64,000 bases of DNA. Origin: Ctena decussata. Lineage: Eukaryota > Mollusca > Bivalvia > Lucinida > Lucinidae. This document shows positions 20,295 to 30,569 of this stretch, piece after piece. The notes under the pieces are model-generated. The model ran no database searches. It was given only the letters and a program-made list of their open reading frames with translations, and had not been told where the DNA came from. Each line of letters begins with the position of its first letter. The stretch's first letter is position 1. The stretch spans positions 27,860,166 to 27,924,165 of the forward strand of contig OZ022508.1 in assembly GCA_963989385.1 (NCBI GenBank). Direction: 5' to 3'. The translations under genes were made by a program, and so were the position numbers.

Positions 20295-20425
20295 AAAATG
20301 TATTCAGGCGTATGTTTGTCCTTCACCAGCCTGTACGCATGCAACCTGCGCATGCGCAGACCAAACGTTATTCGCTGGACGAACTGTGAATGCCCACACT
20401 GCGCATGTTCGCAAGCTATCCTGGG
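20295..20425. promoter_or_regulatory. Cluster of TGCGCATGCGCA-like sites
   Basis: CCTGCGCATGCGCAGACC, ACTGCGCATGTTCGC and GGGCATGCGCAG fall within ~100 bases. The first is an exact match to the palindrome bound by NRF-1 in other animals. No gene start is visible beside it and similar words occur in palindromic elements nearby, so promoter function is only a possibility. Confidence 0.25.
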
Positions 20426-20589
20426 CATGCGCAGTTGTAAATATATATATTTTTAAAAATAATAATTACAAAAATGCCAAGTAATTAGAAGACAGAAAAA
20501 GGTTTTTCCCAGTTCGAATTGAATTCTCGATGCAGTGTAACCATATAATTAGCCCAAACTAGCCTTTTTTTTATTTGCTCCTCAGCCGC

Positions 20590-20760
20590 GAGAAACTGTG
20601 CCTTATTGCATGTGCTAACAGGAAATTTTCAGATCAGTCCGCACATTCGCACAGCCTCTGTTCAATATGTACATGCTTGCTTCACATAGAAAAAAATGCT
20701 AATCAGACTGTGCATATGTGTAGGCTGATCTGAGTTTTCCCTGTTCGCGCGTAATATAAA
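20590..20760. mobile_element. Degenerate palindromic element
   Basis: TTCAGATCAGTCCGCACATT near the left pairs loosely with GTAGGCTGATCTGAGTTTTC near the right, with CGCACA and TGTGCA words between. It has the same general style as the E family but a different sequence. Confidence 0.5.
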
Positions 20761-20867
20761 GCCCGTTTTCATGAATAATGTTTTTTGCGTTAGTTTCAGT
20801 GTGCATTAAAATGTGTTGGAATTTCCTTCTTTTCTCTCTCTATTTAAATACACGTCCACACTAGTCT

Positions 20868-20968
20868 GTCGTCGTCATCTAACCCATTATGAAAAAGACT
20901 GCCTGCATGAGGCTTTCGTCCCCGGAAAAAAGTGAGAGGGCAGTTTTTTCAAAGTATTGTTAGATGAC
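20868..20968. mobile_element. Fold-back hairpin
   Basis: GTCGTCATCTAACCCATTAT and GACTGCC pair with GGCAGTTTTTTC and ATTGTTAGATGACGA around a ~35 base loop. Confidence 0.65.
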
Positions 20969-21053
20969 GAAGTCGTTAGTTAAGGATTCAAGGCTCTTCA
21001 ACGCTTAAACAAAATATAAATAACAATGCTATATCTGGCTCGTATAGGAACTG

Positions 21054-21117
21054 ATGGCATATCAGAAAACTGCTGAAAGTGATCAAAACGAGCTTTCAGC
21101 AGTTATGTGATATAATC
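21054..21117. repeat. Short hairpin
   Basis: ATATCAGAAAACTGCTGAAAG pairs with CTTTCAGCAGTTATGTGATAT around a ~13 base loop. The layout resembles 27347-27409. Confidence 0.65.
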
Positions 21118-21315
21118 CACCAGTTTACATATATGTATCTTTAGCAAAACTGAATCTTTATACGAATGTACGAATCGAATAGCATCGTTATATTATATAG
21201 AAGTCCGTTTGCAGAAGATGGCTTTTAAATTTCTACTTTGGAATAGAATTGCGCATCTACCAGGCGCAGTTTGTTTACCCGTAGTCTTTCTCTTGTAACA
21301 GTGAGTCCTGTCACT

Positions 21316-21410
21316 GAAGGGCCAAGTCGTCCAGGGAAGCAAAAAGGAAGTCACAAAAGTTGTTCCCCTTTTTATAAATGGCGAATAAAGATTGAGGTGT
21401 ACCATACACC
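21316..21410. repeat. Dispersed repeat (TCCAGGGAAGCAAA family), copy 2
   Basis: GTCCAGGGAAGCAAAAAGGA, GTCACAAAAG and TTGTTCCCC match 14997-15080. Confidence 0.5.
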
Positions 21411-21959
21411 ATAACAGTAATTACATGAAAAAGACGACGTATTACATGTCCGAACAGCAAACAGCCTGTGCACTGAAAACTGTCCGTGAATCCTGGAGAT
21501 TTTTAAGATTGATCAATGTTCGCAAAGGGTGGTTGCTGATCGGACATGTTCTAAGATCCTTTTGAGACGCCCTACCGATGTCTGTTTTAGTTGCGGTTCA
21601 TGTATCGCAGGGAATGGAAACTGCGTATGGTCAGATTAAGGACTGGGGACAAATGTGCCATCGGAAGTGCGAACTTTGAATGCAGAGACCGTGCACACAG
21701 CTGGTCGGTGCTCTCACTGTTTGCGCGTGCGTTCCGACAGACTTTGTCAGGACGCTGTCATTTTAAATGAAAAGCTACGACAAAGCAGAGTTTTTCGTTC
21801 TGAAAGTTATTGAAACGTGCACATTCCCGCTCAAAAATAGATTTGTTGTGAGAGATGTAGCCTGGCTTCCAGGCTAAATGGTTTTATGTATTCAAACAGT
21901 AGAAGTCTTAACATGGCTTTTTGTATTCTGATGGCCTTTGGTCAAAACCAAAAAATAAA

Positions 21960-22170
21960 ACAAAGGGACTGTGAGCCAGTCCATGAGAAATGGCGCCTTA
22001 TCGCATATACGAAAAGCAAAGACCCATTTCAGCCTGCGCACCCGCGCATCCTCGTTCGGATTTCCATGATAGATTGTTGATGCAGACTGAGACCAGGCTA
22101 ATGTTAATGCGCAGATGTGTTGGCTGATCTGGGTCTTCGCTGTTCGCATTTGGTATGAAGAACCTTTGCG
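21960..22170. mobile_element. Degenerate palindromic element
   Basis: GACCCATTTCAGCCTGCGCA near the left is answered by TGGCTGATCTGGGTCTTCGC near the right. Short minus-strand ORFs over it are by-products. Confidence 0.5.
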
Positions 22171-22649
22171 ATGCACGGCCCAAAAAAATTCGACTCGCAT
22201 ACTATAGATGCACGGGCAGATTCGCGCAAAAATAACTGCGAACAAAAGTTCTGAGACTTGGAAGTACAAAAAATAGCCGAGAAAGCAAAAAACGAAGTCC
22301 CACGAAGTCCCATATTTTTTTGCTCGAAATTTTAGAAATTCACCTTTTCAAGGATGACCACTGATCGAATTTCGGAGAACTTTCAGAAATTATTATCGGC
22401 AATAATTTTAGGTGTCCGAAACATTAGAGTGTGCGAAATTTTAGAAGAAATACCGTATATGAAAAGCACAACGTACACCATCATGAGAATTATACTTATG
22501 TAGATAAATGATTTATGCAATGTAAAAGAAAAATAAATGTGTATGTTTGTAATCTCTAGTTGCAGAATTTTTAAAAAAATCGCGTAATCTTGATAAAACC
22601 TGGTTTCCACTGACGTCTATTATTTCTGTTTGTTCCAATATACGCATAA

Positions 22650-22821
22650 GGGGGGGGGGGGGGGGGGGGGGGGGGGGAACTGGCTCACAAGGGGATTGAA
22701 AAATAATCTGGCCTCAAAAGTAAGTGAAAAAAATAATCTGACTCCACCCAAAATTTAGAAAAAAAAGTCTGTGCACAGATAATTCCATTTGAATTGAGTT
22801 TTTAAAATGTCTCTGGCCACT

Positions 22822-22848
<27 letters not shown>
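22650..22848 (+). repeat. Two long G runs (28 and 27 bases)
   Basis: G runs at 22650-22677 and 22822-22848 lie on the same strand and are separated by AT-rich DNA. The second leads into CGCCCCCAGACCCCC, a phrase repeated at about 23185-23207. Confidence 0.95.
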
Positions 22849-22852
<4 letters not shown>

Positions 22853-23764
22853 CCCAGACCCCCATATTTATAGTAATTTTTTAATATTATCTACAATATC
22901 CCGCATGTGCATACATTTACAAAAATATCCTATACAACATTCACATACATGTATTATTGATCTGCCGCATTACTAAGTAAATGTTTCCACTAAAACTGAA
23001 TTGCAAAAGAGTCATTATAGCTCATGGGAGACAAAGCCATTTAAATATGGCAAAATAAACACTCTAAAAGGCAAAATTCCTTACAAAAATGCTCTTACAT
23101 TTTATCATCATCCCTAGTTTTTCTCTAGTGTTTCCAGTTTTAAAATTGCCATTAAAATTGGAAATTGCTTTTGCTTCTGGGGGGCAACGCCCCCAGACCC
23201 CCCCTTCTTAACACAGTTCTTTTAGCCATTTTATTAACTGGCATTCATGTATAATGTGACTGTATCAGTAAGTATTTATCAAACTTTCTAAAAGTGCGGA
23301 TAAGCATGTTTGGGCATATGATCAGGCTAGGAAAAAAAACTTCCTAATGTTAGCCCTAAAACTTTGCGAAAATAGCCCTGAGTTTTGCCAAAACACGTAT
23401 CTCTAATTTAAGGCCTATTTTTTGCCAAGCTTATACAGGGATGTTTGTATTTGTACCTTAGCTGAAGACAGTAGTATAATAATCCAGGCAAAAGCAAACT
23501 AAGCCATGCCCTTAGGCTGGTTACAGACAGCACCATGTTCTTTTTGTGAGAAAAAGGTGTAAAAATTACTGGTGTGGGTAAAATAAGGATATGTTAAGGT
23601 CAAGTAAACAATGATCTGATATTTTAGCGTATAAAATTAAAAAAAAAAACGTTTGAGTTAGTTTGTAAAAAAAAAAAAGAAATTAGCTCCCTCGAGGTGA
23701 CAAAAAAAAAATTGTTTCCAGATTCAAGTGAAATAAAATGTCCTGACTCCATCAAGAATACCAG

Positions 23765-24035
23765 CCCCCCCCCCCCCCCCCCCCCCCCCAGAATATCAAA
23801 TGGTCGACCCCTAAATGTTTGGAAGACAAGTTTGATCGAAAGAACTAATTTGAAAATGTAATAGTGGGGGGGGGGTGGTGGGAGGGGATGAAAGTCTGAG
23901 GTAGCCCCTCGACTCCCAAAGCTGAAACTATTTTTTAATGTAGACGGATACAAAACTTCTGACTCCCACCCCCATATGCCTGACAAAATGTATGAACCCC
24001 CCCCCCCCCCCACTGAATGTACCGGCCCCCCCCCC
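23765..24035 (+). repeat. C-run cluster
   Basis: C runs at 23765-23789, about 23998-24011 and 24025-24036, with G-rich GGGGGGGGGGTGGTGGGAGG at about 23866-23886. ORFs rich in proline or glycine here come from the homopolymers. Confidence 0.9.
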
Positions 24036-25113
24036 ACCTAGTAATAAATGACGTCCGTAATAATCGGGTAAAATCAATACTTTTGATTAGTAAAATACCA
24101 CCCAAAGGATAAAGTACTAACCTCAAAATTTTGATATGGTGTTGGGTCTCAAGAACATAGACTATTTTACTGTGACCTGCTTTAGTAGAGGAGATTTTGA
24201 GCAGCCAGATGCGTGCACTAATGAAGTCTAACGTAGGCTTTCAGCGCAGTTAGTTCACTAATGACAGAAACTTCACTCCACCACTGTTGTCACTCTGGTT
24301 AGTTTTTATGTTTGCATGTACTAGCTGGTTGTTGCAGATGCGCGAACTGATACCAAAGTAAAATTAAACACACCACTTGGCAGTTCATTAACAGTTTCAG
24401 ATGAAGTCAGCTGTAGATTCTAATTGACAGCAACATTACACGTCATCGTTACGTGTACCAACGAACCTAAACAAACCAGCTGCAGTGTATTTGAAGAGAT
24501 AAGAGAATTTCAACCGTATGCCTAGGACTAGGCCTGCGTAGCAGAATATATTAGCTGAAGTAAGATTATATCAGTCAACAGGCATATTTTTTATATCATG
24601 TCTAGCCCTCAGACTCATCAGAGCTCATATGTGGCTATTTGGCCTCTCGCGGCTTAATGTGGGTGGGGTGTATGGGATGCATCAACTTGCTCCGAAACTC
24701 GTAGTCGTAAAGAAAAGTCGAATATTTTGTCAAATAAAACCAGAGACTGTCTGACGGATGGGATGCCGGATGACATAGGAACTAAATGCAGTATGGTTAG
24801 AGCCCCCAAGAATATATGTTGCAAATTGTAAACATTGTAAAGGCATAGTAAAGTGCTTGGCATGTGGTGTGCAGACAAATAACGACATCACGGGTATGTG
24901 GGACCTAATATCTCTTGAGCGAATGAAAAAATGGTAGCGCTGGAATGAAAATTATACAACAGCATCCAAAGTTTTTAAAAACATAGTGATTTTATATTAT
25001 TTCTAAATTGTAAGACGGCAAAATTACGACATCCGACACTCGACATTCCGAACCGTTGTTGGCAGTTCGCGTTGCGCAGAGGTCTCAAATTCGTCACCAG
25101 CGGACATCCTTAA

Positions 25114-25706
25114 AAGACGATAACGTAAAAACAAGGGAAAACGTCAAATATTCGAACTTTGTAAACCTCATACCCGTAGCATATTCAAATGTTTTAGAGC
25201 GTTTTCCTTTATTTTAACAGCAAACAAGCCGCCTCATTATGGTTTTTGCTTTTGTACATGATCAAAAATGTCCTTCAGATACAATCGTCATAAAAACTGA
25301 CGTCACGGTAGTTCAAACGCTACAATTAAACAATCTTGAATCTTTTACCTGCCAGTCATTCTCGAATGATCGGCCTTTGTATCTTAATTTAGTAAAGCGA
25401 CAATAAAATCCTAATATGGTGGATCTGACACATACAAAAAATTGCTATATTTATTGTGCATAGTATATATTATCTGCACTATGATGATGTACGGTTGAAG
25501 ATTTACGGCCGCCACACGACACAACACCAGCTACAGTGAAGTTATATAAGTTCTGATCAGTAGGACCCTTTGGACTGCAAGCAATACATCAAAGAAATGA
25601 CAAAAACAGACTCGGTTTGAGTCTGTTCATGATCAGTAATGAAATGTACAACACCGGAAAAAGATTCAAGTAAGAGTTCGGTCTCCGTATGGAAATCCCA
25701 CTCATC
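25114..25706. repeat. Dispersed repeat (CTGCACTATGATGATG family), copy 1
   Basis: From about 25470 the phrase ATCTGCACTATGATGATGTA, then TTACGGCCGCC, then ACAGACTCGGTTTGAGTCTG. Related pieces occur at 37565-37740 and 60395-60555 (same strand) and, inverted, at 46245-46470 and 63942-64000. It is non-coding. Confidence 0.6.
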
Positions 25707-26119
25707 TATTCTGTTCTGTTCTATCTCATAACCTTACAAGGTCGTTGAGGCACCAAGATGACTTCGAACCGATCCCTTTTCACCTTGTCCTAGCTGCTCT
25801 AGTTGAGCTGGCAAAGTCCATTTCTGTCCACTATTTAATATTGTCTTCCCACCGCTTGTTCTGTCTACCTCTTCTTCTTTTTCCTTTCACTGTGCCCTAT
25901 AAAATCGTCTTTGCTAAACCACCTTAGCTTCTTTTTCGTGACCAGGGTCAGGAGTTCATCATATTCTCCAATGGCTGCTTAGATATTTCTGCGAACCGCC
26001 TCATTGGTTATATGGTCCTTGTACGAAAAGTTCAGTAACCTTCGTTAGCATCTCATCTAAAAGGCCTGCGTTCTTTTCTCTAACTCTGCTGTCAAGGTCC
26101 ATGATTCAGAGGCATAGTG
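25707..26119 (-). pseudogene. RTE-clade retrotransposon 3' end, decayed
   Basis: On the minus strand this aligns by eye with the C-terminal end of the element at 54.5-54.97 kb: TGAATCATGGACCTTGACAG, GAACGCAGGCC, GAATATGATGAACTCCTGAC, GGCACAGTGAAAGG, ending in an AGAAC/TAGAA-type tail at its left edge. Several frameshifts and substitutions make it much older than the copies at 52.9-55.0 and 58.9-59.2 kb. Confidence 0.8.
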
Positions 26120-26591
26120 AAAATATATAAATTAAGGAAGTTCATCTGCCTCATACATTTTTGTACTTAGATTGCTATCATTATATTGACAGTGAAAGGC
26201 TTTATCACAAGAGGGACTTCAATTTTCCCATTGTTAATAGTCTTATTTTGAGCAGCAATAATCATTTAGCACCTGCATAAGTGTATGTCACACAGTCTGC
26301 CTTTATGCTAGAGCCTTTTCCACACATTAAGACTTTTACGATGCAGGGAAACGTTTTGTCACCGAGTTATCGCAGAGCGCATTTTGCGGCAAAACCGATC
26401 AATTTTACTGACTAAACCATTACACAAATAGATACATGTATGACGCTGTATAGGAGTCCGTTTGGACTTATGGGTTTAATACTATATGCACACTTTTACA
26501 TTTGCCAAGTACAGCATATCAGGATTGTTTTTGTTGTTGTTGTTTTTGTCGTTCTTTAACAGTCAGTGAGTAGTTCTAAACATACAAATGT

Positions 26592-26854
26592 ATGAGCAGA
26601 CATATAACATGACAAAACATGCAAAGTGACATGTGTGCCCAGCGAGGACTCAGATCTGCCCAGTCTGATCAGAGTCTTTGCTGTCCGAATAAAGCTAGAT
26701 CTCTGATCTGAGTCTTCGCTGTGCGCTTGAGGGGTAGCTAAGGACCTAGCACCATGCGGACAGCGAAAACTTTAATCCGACTGCGCGGATGCCCAGGCTG
26801 ATCCGAGTCTCCGCTGGGCGCACATGCCTCTTTGTTTTCTCGTGTCGCGGCTCA
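26592..26854 (-). mobile_element. E-family palindromic element, copy F (rearranged)
   Basis: The right end TTTTCTCGTGTCGCGGCTCA is intact. The left end is degraded (TGAGCAGACATATAACATGA) and the middle carries an extra GATCTGAGTCTTCGCTGTGC segment. Confidence 0.75.
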
Positions 26855-27346
26855 ATCTACCCAGGACAGATTGGCCTTAGACGTAATGTGTGCGGTAATA
26901 GACAGATGAGGGTACCACGCGAAATCGAATACAATTTTCAAAACAAAATTGATTGCACAGCTTGAAGCAGGCAATAACGTGTTGCGTAAAACAGTTGCCT
27001 GTGTTATAAGGGCGTAGCTTCAACAGAGTATTATTTCAGTCTACTATATTTGTCACAGATTTGAGATTCACTACCATGACAGGTACTGTGAGGCATGTGC
27101 GAGCTGACAAATGTGCTGCTGCGACAACTGTTAGCCTCATATTTTGTTATGTCAGATTTTCACCAAACAAAGAATATGATATTCAACACAACAGAAAATC
27201 TCCAAAAGCCTGCTTCCCTTTGACACGAATCAAATATAGTTTTTGAAGAGATTGGTCTTTTGGAATAAGGAACCAAAGAAATTAAAATCGCAGAATCGGC
27301 TTCACTGCGACTTGTCCGAAAGACGAACTGGTGGACTTATACATGT

Positions 27347-27409
27347 ATCACAAAACTCCTGAAAAGGCCAAACCGATTTCGGTTTGGCCACTTTAAGGAG
27401 TTTTATGAT
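27347..27409. repeat. Short hairpin (ATCACAAAACTCCTGAAA)
   Basis: ATCACAAAACTCCTGAAAAG plus GCCAAACCG pairs with CGGTTTGGCC plus CTTTAAGGAGTTTTATGAT. It shares its plan with 10726-10794. Confidence 0.8.
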
Positions 27410-27461
27410 GGCTCCACTATTTCTTTTATTTTTTGGCAAATATTGTGCACAAACAGATCAT

Positions 27462-27570
27462 GTCAGGTTCGCTGATGAGGCTTGAATAGCCGAAACTTCG
27501 AAGTATGGCACATGTTCATTCTTTCGAATGTGTTCTCTGCTCTTAAAGAACTCCTTTAGATTTTAATTTC
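27462..27570 (+). repeat. Dispersed repeat (GGCTTGAATAGCCGAAA family), copy 1
   Basis: GATGAGGCTTGAATAGCCGA, then a GAATGTGTTCTCTGCTCTTA phrase and TTTAGATTTTAATTTC. The same order recurs at 46507-46620 and partly at 46180-46250. Confidence 0.6.
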
Positions 27571-28065
27571 TTATATTAAGGCGAACAGCATTGCTTTAGT
27601 TTGGCTAGGTACATGTATTTGTATAATACTGATTTTTTTATTTCCATTTGGGAATGGAACTGCGCGCTTACTAGGCGTGAAACAGCTCACGCCCTCCAGC
27701 ATTACTCCATTTTCAGAATGCCTCTGAAAGAGTTCATTGGTCCCAAAGGAGTACGGAAAACATCTGTCCTGTTGAATTTGACATTCCTCAGCTCATCGAT
27801 CCAACTTGTTAGAAAATCTGAGTGTTCGCCGTCCTCTTTGCACCAGTAAATAATTCATTGCTTTTGTGATACCATGAAACCCCAAATCAACACCTTTCCT
27901 AAACTGCACGGGAGTAGCAAAATTAGCTCTAGGGCATTTGCAACCAAAACAACCATTCAGGTCAACCAAGGCTTCAATATTGGTAAACACTCTGTTTGGA
28001 CTTTTAAGAATTATTCTAAATATTGAGACACAAAGGGTAATTATGGTGACTGTCCCATAACCAAA

Positions 28066-28081
28066 AAAAAAAAAAAAAAAA
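28066..28081 (+). repeat. Poly(A) run
   Basis: About 19 A residues around 28063-28081 with no obvious retroposed gene upstream. Confidence 0.8.
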
Positions 28082-28129
28082 ATGGTTTACTTTGCAATAA
28101 TGCGTCGAAAGGATGCAGATGGAATGGCA

Positions 28130-28212
28130 AATAGTGTAGATTCTGATCAGACGCTCCTTAAACTGTCAGGGTCTGACTGTTTAAAGAGAGTCTGATCAGA
28201 ATCTACACAATG
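28130..28212. mobile_element. Hairpin element related to the AACAGTGTAGACC family
   Basis: GTGTAGATTCTGATCAGAC pairs with GTCTGATCAGAATCTACAC, with CTCCTTAAACTGTCAGGG and an inverted answer in the loop. Confidence 0.7.
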
Positions 28213-28720
28213 TGTCCCAAGATTTACATTTTTAACGGTTTTCGAAAAGAAGTCTGTTATAATTGTGCAGGGAATGTGCTTGTTGATTGATGATGTGTTA
28301 TTAAAACGCAGGCTTCTGAAACTTTAATGGCCGTTTGAGTCACCAAGGAGAGGACCGCTAATGGCGCTAATTAGATAAAAATGCAGTAGCTTTTTGAGAT
28401 ATAACTCAGCGCATATCCTTCCTTCAGCAATAAAGCAGACCACCTCGAAGGAAATTCTATTTTCAGATTTATGCGAACTACGCAAGCGTAGTCCAGCCTG
28501 CGCACATGCGCAGTCTGGGCAGTAGCATGCGCAGTTCATGTTGTGAAATCTACTAGAGGGGAAGTGTCGTCATGCGCGCAGGTGAGTTTGGAAGTGCGCA
28601 GCTAGTATATATTTTCGGACGAGGCTCAGTCCCTATTTTACCATTTTCGTCTTGTGTCGCCGTTGATCTGTGCATGAAACCACAAATAAAAATTCATTTT
28701 TTGTTCAAGCAACATTAGTT

Positions 28721-28727
<7 letters not shown>

Positions 28728-28751
<24 letters not shown>

Positions 28752-28797
28752 AAAACTACTATAAAAGTGAGTGAGTGAGTGAGTGAGTGAGTGAGTG
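28728..28797 (+). repeat. (CT)n and (GTGA)n microsatellites
   Basis: A CT run at about 28725-28751 is followed by eight GTGA/GAGT units at 28768-28797, which run straight into the SINE-3 copy. Confidence 0.9.
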
Positions 28798-28935
28798 AAC
28801 TCGGGGTTAACATAACGTCCAACCAACAACTAGGTCATACTGAGACGGGACATCGGTTTAAAGCCTCATCCGAATGACCGGAAAAGCGGGAAATCGAACA
28901 TGCAATCCCTGGATTGGTAGTCCAGCGTGTTAGTA
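28768..28935 (-). mobile_element. SINE-3 (tRNA-derived), copy 1
   Basis: On the minus strand the head GGACTACCAATCCAGGGATT with a TTCGATTTCCCGC B-box-like segment precedes a body with GATGTCCCGTCTCAGTATG and ends in (TCAC)n. The copy at 50096-50262 matches over the same length. Confidence 0.7.
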
Positions 28936-30171
28936 AAAGTCAGTGTGATGATCATTTGCTAGAAAGCATTTTGACCTTACTGATATGCAATTTTGCGTCG
29001 ATGTTAGAATTTGATGATCCAACTTTCGTTGAATGAAAATTTAATGAATGCAAATGCAAATGAGAATTTTGAAATATTAATCAGCTGCAAAGTTCATTAT
29101 GCAAATCTGTTTCGCAAAATGTTGAATTTCCATGATTAAAATGGTTTATCAACGTTATTTTATGCAGTATATAAGATGAGTTGTCTTTTCGTTAGCAACC
29201 GAATATGCTTCGGCCATGAATAACTCACATAACTGGAACACCGGAACAGGCTTGCCATTACTACACTTTCAGGCAAAACATTCCAGGAATCAATGACTCG
29301 TAGACTGAAGGTGTTTGACTGAACCTTTTAGTCGGTGCTGTTTCTTTGCAAGTTTAAGAGGGTGTCTTCTGGTTGATATGTAGAGACCGGGAAAAATTTA
29401 TCCTTCTCGACGCCATCTGTTTTGCTCATGAACGTCAATACCTTCGGCTCTTTCTCTCCTGGACTCAGGCGATAGAAGTCCAAGATTTTTTTTTTATCTC
29501 TTTTGATATGTCAGATGGCTTATAGTTTTGCCTAAGTTCGTGGCTCTCATTTGGACGTTTTCAATTCCTAAGGTATCTGTTTTGTAGAGAGGAGTACACA
29601 TGTTACAGCATATTCCAGGTGGGGGTCTAACTATTGACTTAGACAGGTTTAAAAGCATATTTTGTCCATGAATATGAAGGTTCTAAACATTCTATCTAAG
29701 TTTCTGTTTGCTTTGTTCACTCTACAGCTGATGTGTTCACTGAAGTTAAGTGCCTAATCTATAGTGACCCCCATTTTTTCACTTCTGATTTATTTAGTAC
29801 TGATAGATTCTTGCCCACATTTCATTTTGCATGTGGCTGGATCCTGATGAGTGCCAGTGTGTAAATGTTTGCATTTCTGTAAATTAAAAAAAAAAACATT
29901 TTCCAGTTGCCAGTCCATGCGCCACTGCCTCGTCTACACTCAGTTGTACTTGTTCTACGTGATGAATGGTGGAAATACTCAGGGGATTTTTGCAGCAAAA
30001 AATCATTATGGCTAAATTCACTTCCGGAGGGTCGTTTAATATGTAAATCAGAAAAGGAATGGGCACCATAACACTGCCATGGAGCACCATGGAGCACCAC
30101 ACTAGGGACCACAACAGGTTCTGACGAATAGCATTTTGTTGTTTATCGTGTCGAAGAATTTTGACCACACG

Positions 30172-30479
30172 TCCATAAATCCAGCCGGGCCGGGTAGCGC
30201 AATCGGTAGGGCACCTGACTCGTAAGTCAGAGGTCCTGGGTTCGAATCCCGGTCTGGCCACATACTTTCGTTTCTCCTTCCGCTGATTCAAGAAGGGCAG
30301 TTGTCAGTTACTGGCGAAAGTATGTGCACTTAGTACTGGTTAACCGCTTAGGAGGTCTAAGCCTGCCCAGGAATAGTGTGGTTAGGTTAACTGACCGTCC
30401 CGACATGACCTTAGTTGTTTACCGTGGACGTTAAGCATCAAATCAACCAACCAAAAATCCATAAATCCATCATATTTTC
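30172..30479. repeat. 12 bp target-site duplication of the SINE
   Basis: TCCATAAATCCA occurs at 30172-30183 and again at 30468-30479, immediately around the SINE body. Confidence 0.9.
30184..30467 (+). mobile_element. tRNA-derived SINE with intact TSD
   Basis: The head GCCGGGCCGGGTAGCGCAAT through GGTTCGAATCCCGGTC folds almost as a tRNA: a 7 bp acceptor stem GGCCGGG/TCTGGCC with G-U pairs and a perfect T-arm. The anticodon arm CTGAC-TCGTAA-GTCAG has a 6-base loop, and the D-stem has a mismatch. A ~210 bp body follows and an A-rich AAATCAACCAACCAAAA tail. It inserted into the CR1/Jockey-like remnant. Confidence 0.88.
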
Positions 30480-30569
30480 TAAAGATTCGGTCAATAATAC
30501 ATATCGTGATCATATTATTATTAAAAAAAAATAACGAAAAAAATCATCAATGAAAGACTTTCTCATTGG

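Larger units (their letters stand above)
17578..25113. other. 7.5 kb interval bounded by identical inverted ends
   Basis: AAGGATGTCCGCTGGTGA starts near 17580 and its reverse complement ends near 25112, each with TTAA just outside. No long ORF lies between. The first 1.4 kb contains recurring phrases such as TATAGGTTAGTGTG (17680, 18465) and TACCCC/CACCCC motifs. From 22.6 to 24.05 kb there are five long G or C runs. It may be one large non-autonomous element or two separate short elements in opposite orientation. Confidence 0.45.
29190..30560 (-). pseudogene. CR1/Jockey-like non-LTR retrotransposon RT remnant, split by a SINE
   Basis: Minus-strand translations, with frame changes, give successive pieces of a reverse transcriptase: HGSVMVPIPFLIYILNDPPE (the GSVLGPLLFLIYIND region, motif B), DWQLENVFFFNLQKCKHLHT, then pieces matching the classical order GVTI..SEHI, NRNL..MFRTFIFMDK, SIVRP..EYA and NVQMRAT. 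The catalytic YADD box is not recoverable by eye. Many frameshifts and stops show an old copy. A SINE at 30184-30467 interrupts it. Confidence 0.75.

Noticed and set aside
20295..20425. Bidirectional promoter with NRF-1 sites
   Set aside because: The palindromic sites are real, but no gene start flanks them, and GCGCATGCGC words are common in nearby inverted-repeat elements. It is kept only as a low-confidence feature.
22104..22313. Overlapping short minus-strand ORFs with ANSEDPDQPTH-type text
   Set aside because: They read the arms of a degenerate palindromic element, and similar text occurs wherever that type of element lies.
23624..24037. 137-codon glycine-rich minus-strand ORF
   Set aside because: The glycine stretches come from C homopolymers. 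No domain or splice signal is present.
30184..30260. Functional tRNA gene
   Set aside because: The anticodon loop has six bases, the D-stem has a mismatch, and the sequence continues into a SINE body with an A-rich tail and target duplications.
29822..30291. Minus-strand protein genes of 96 and 135 codons
   Set aside because: They are frameshifted pieces of a retrotransposon reverse transcriptase joined to a SINE read backwards.
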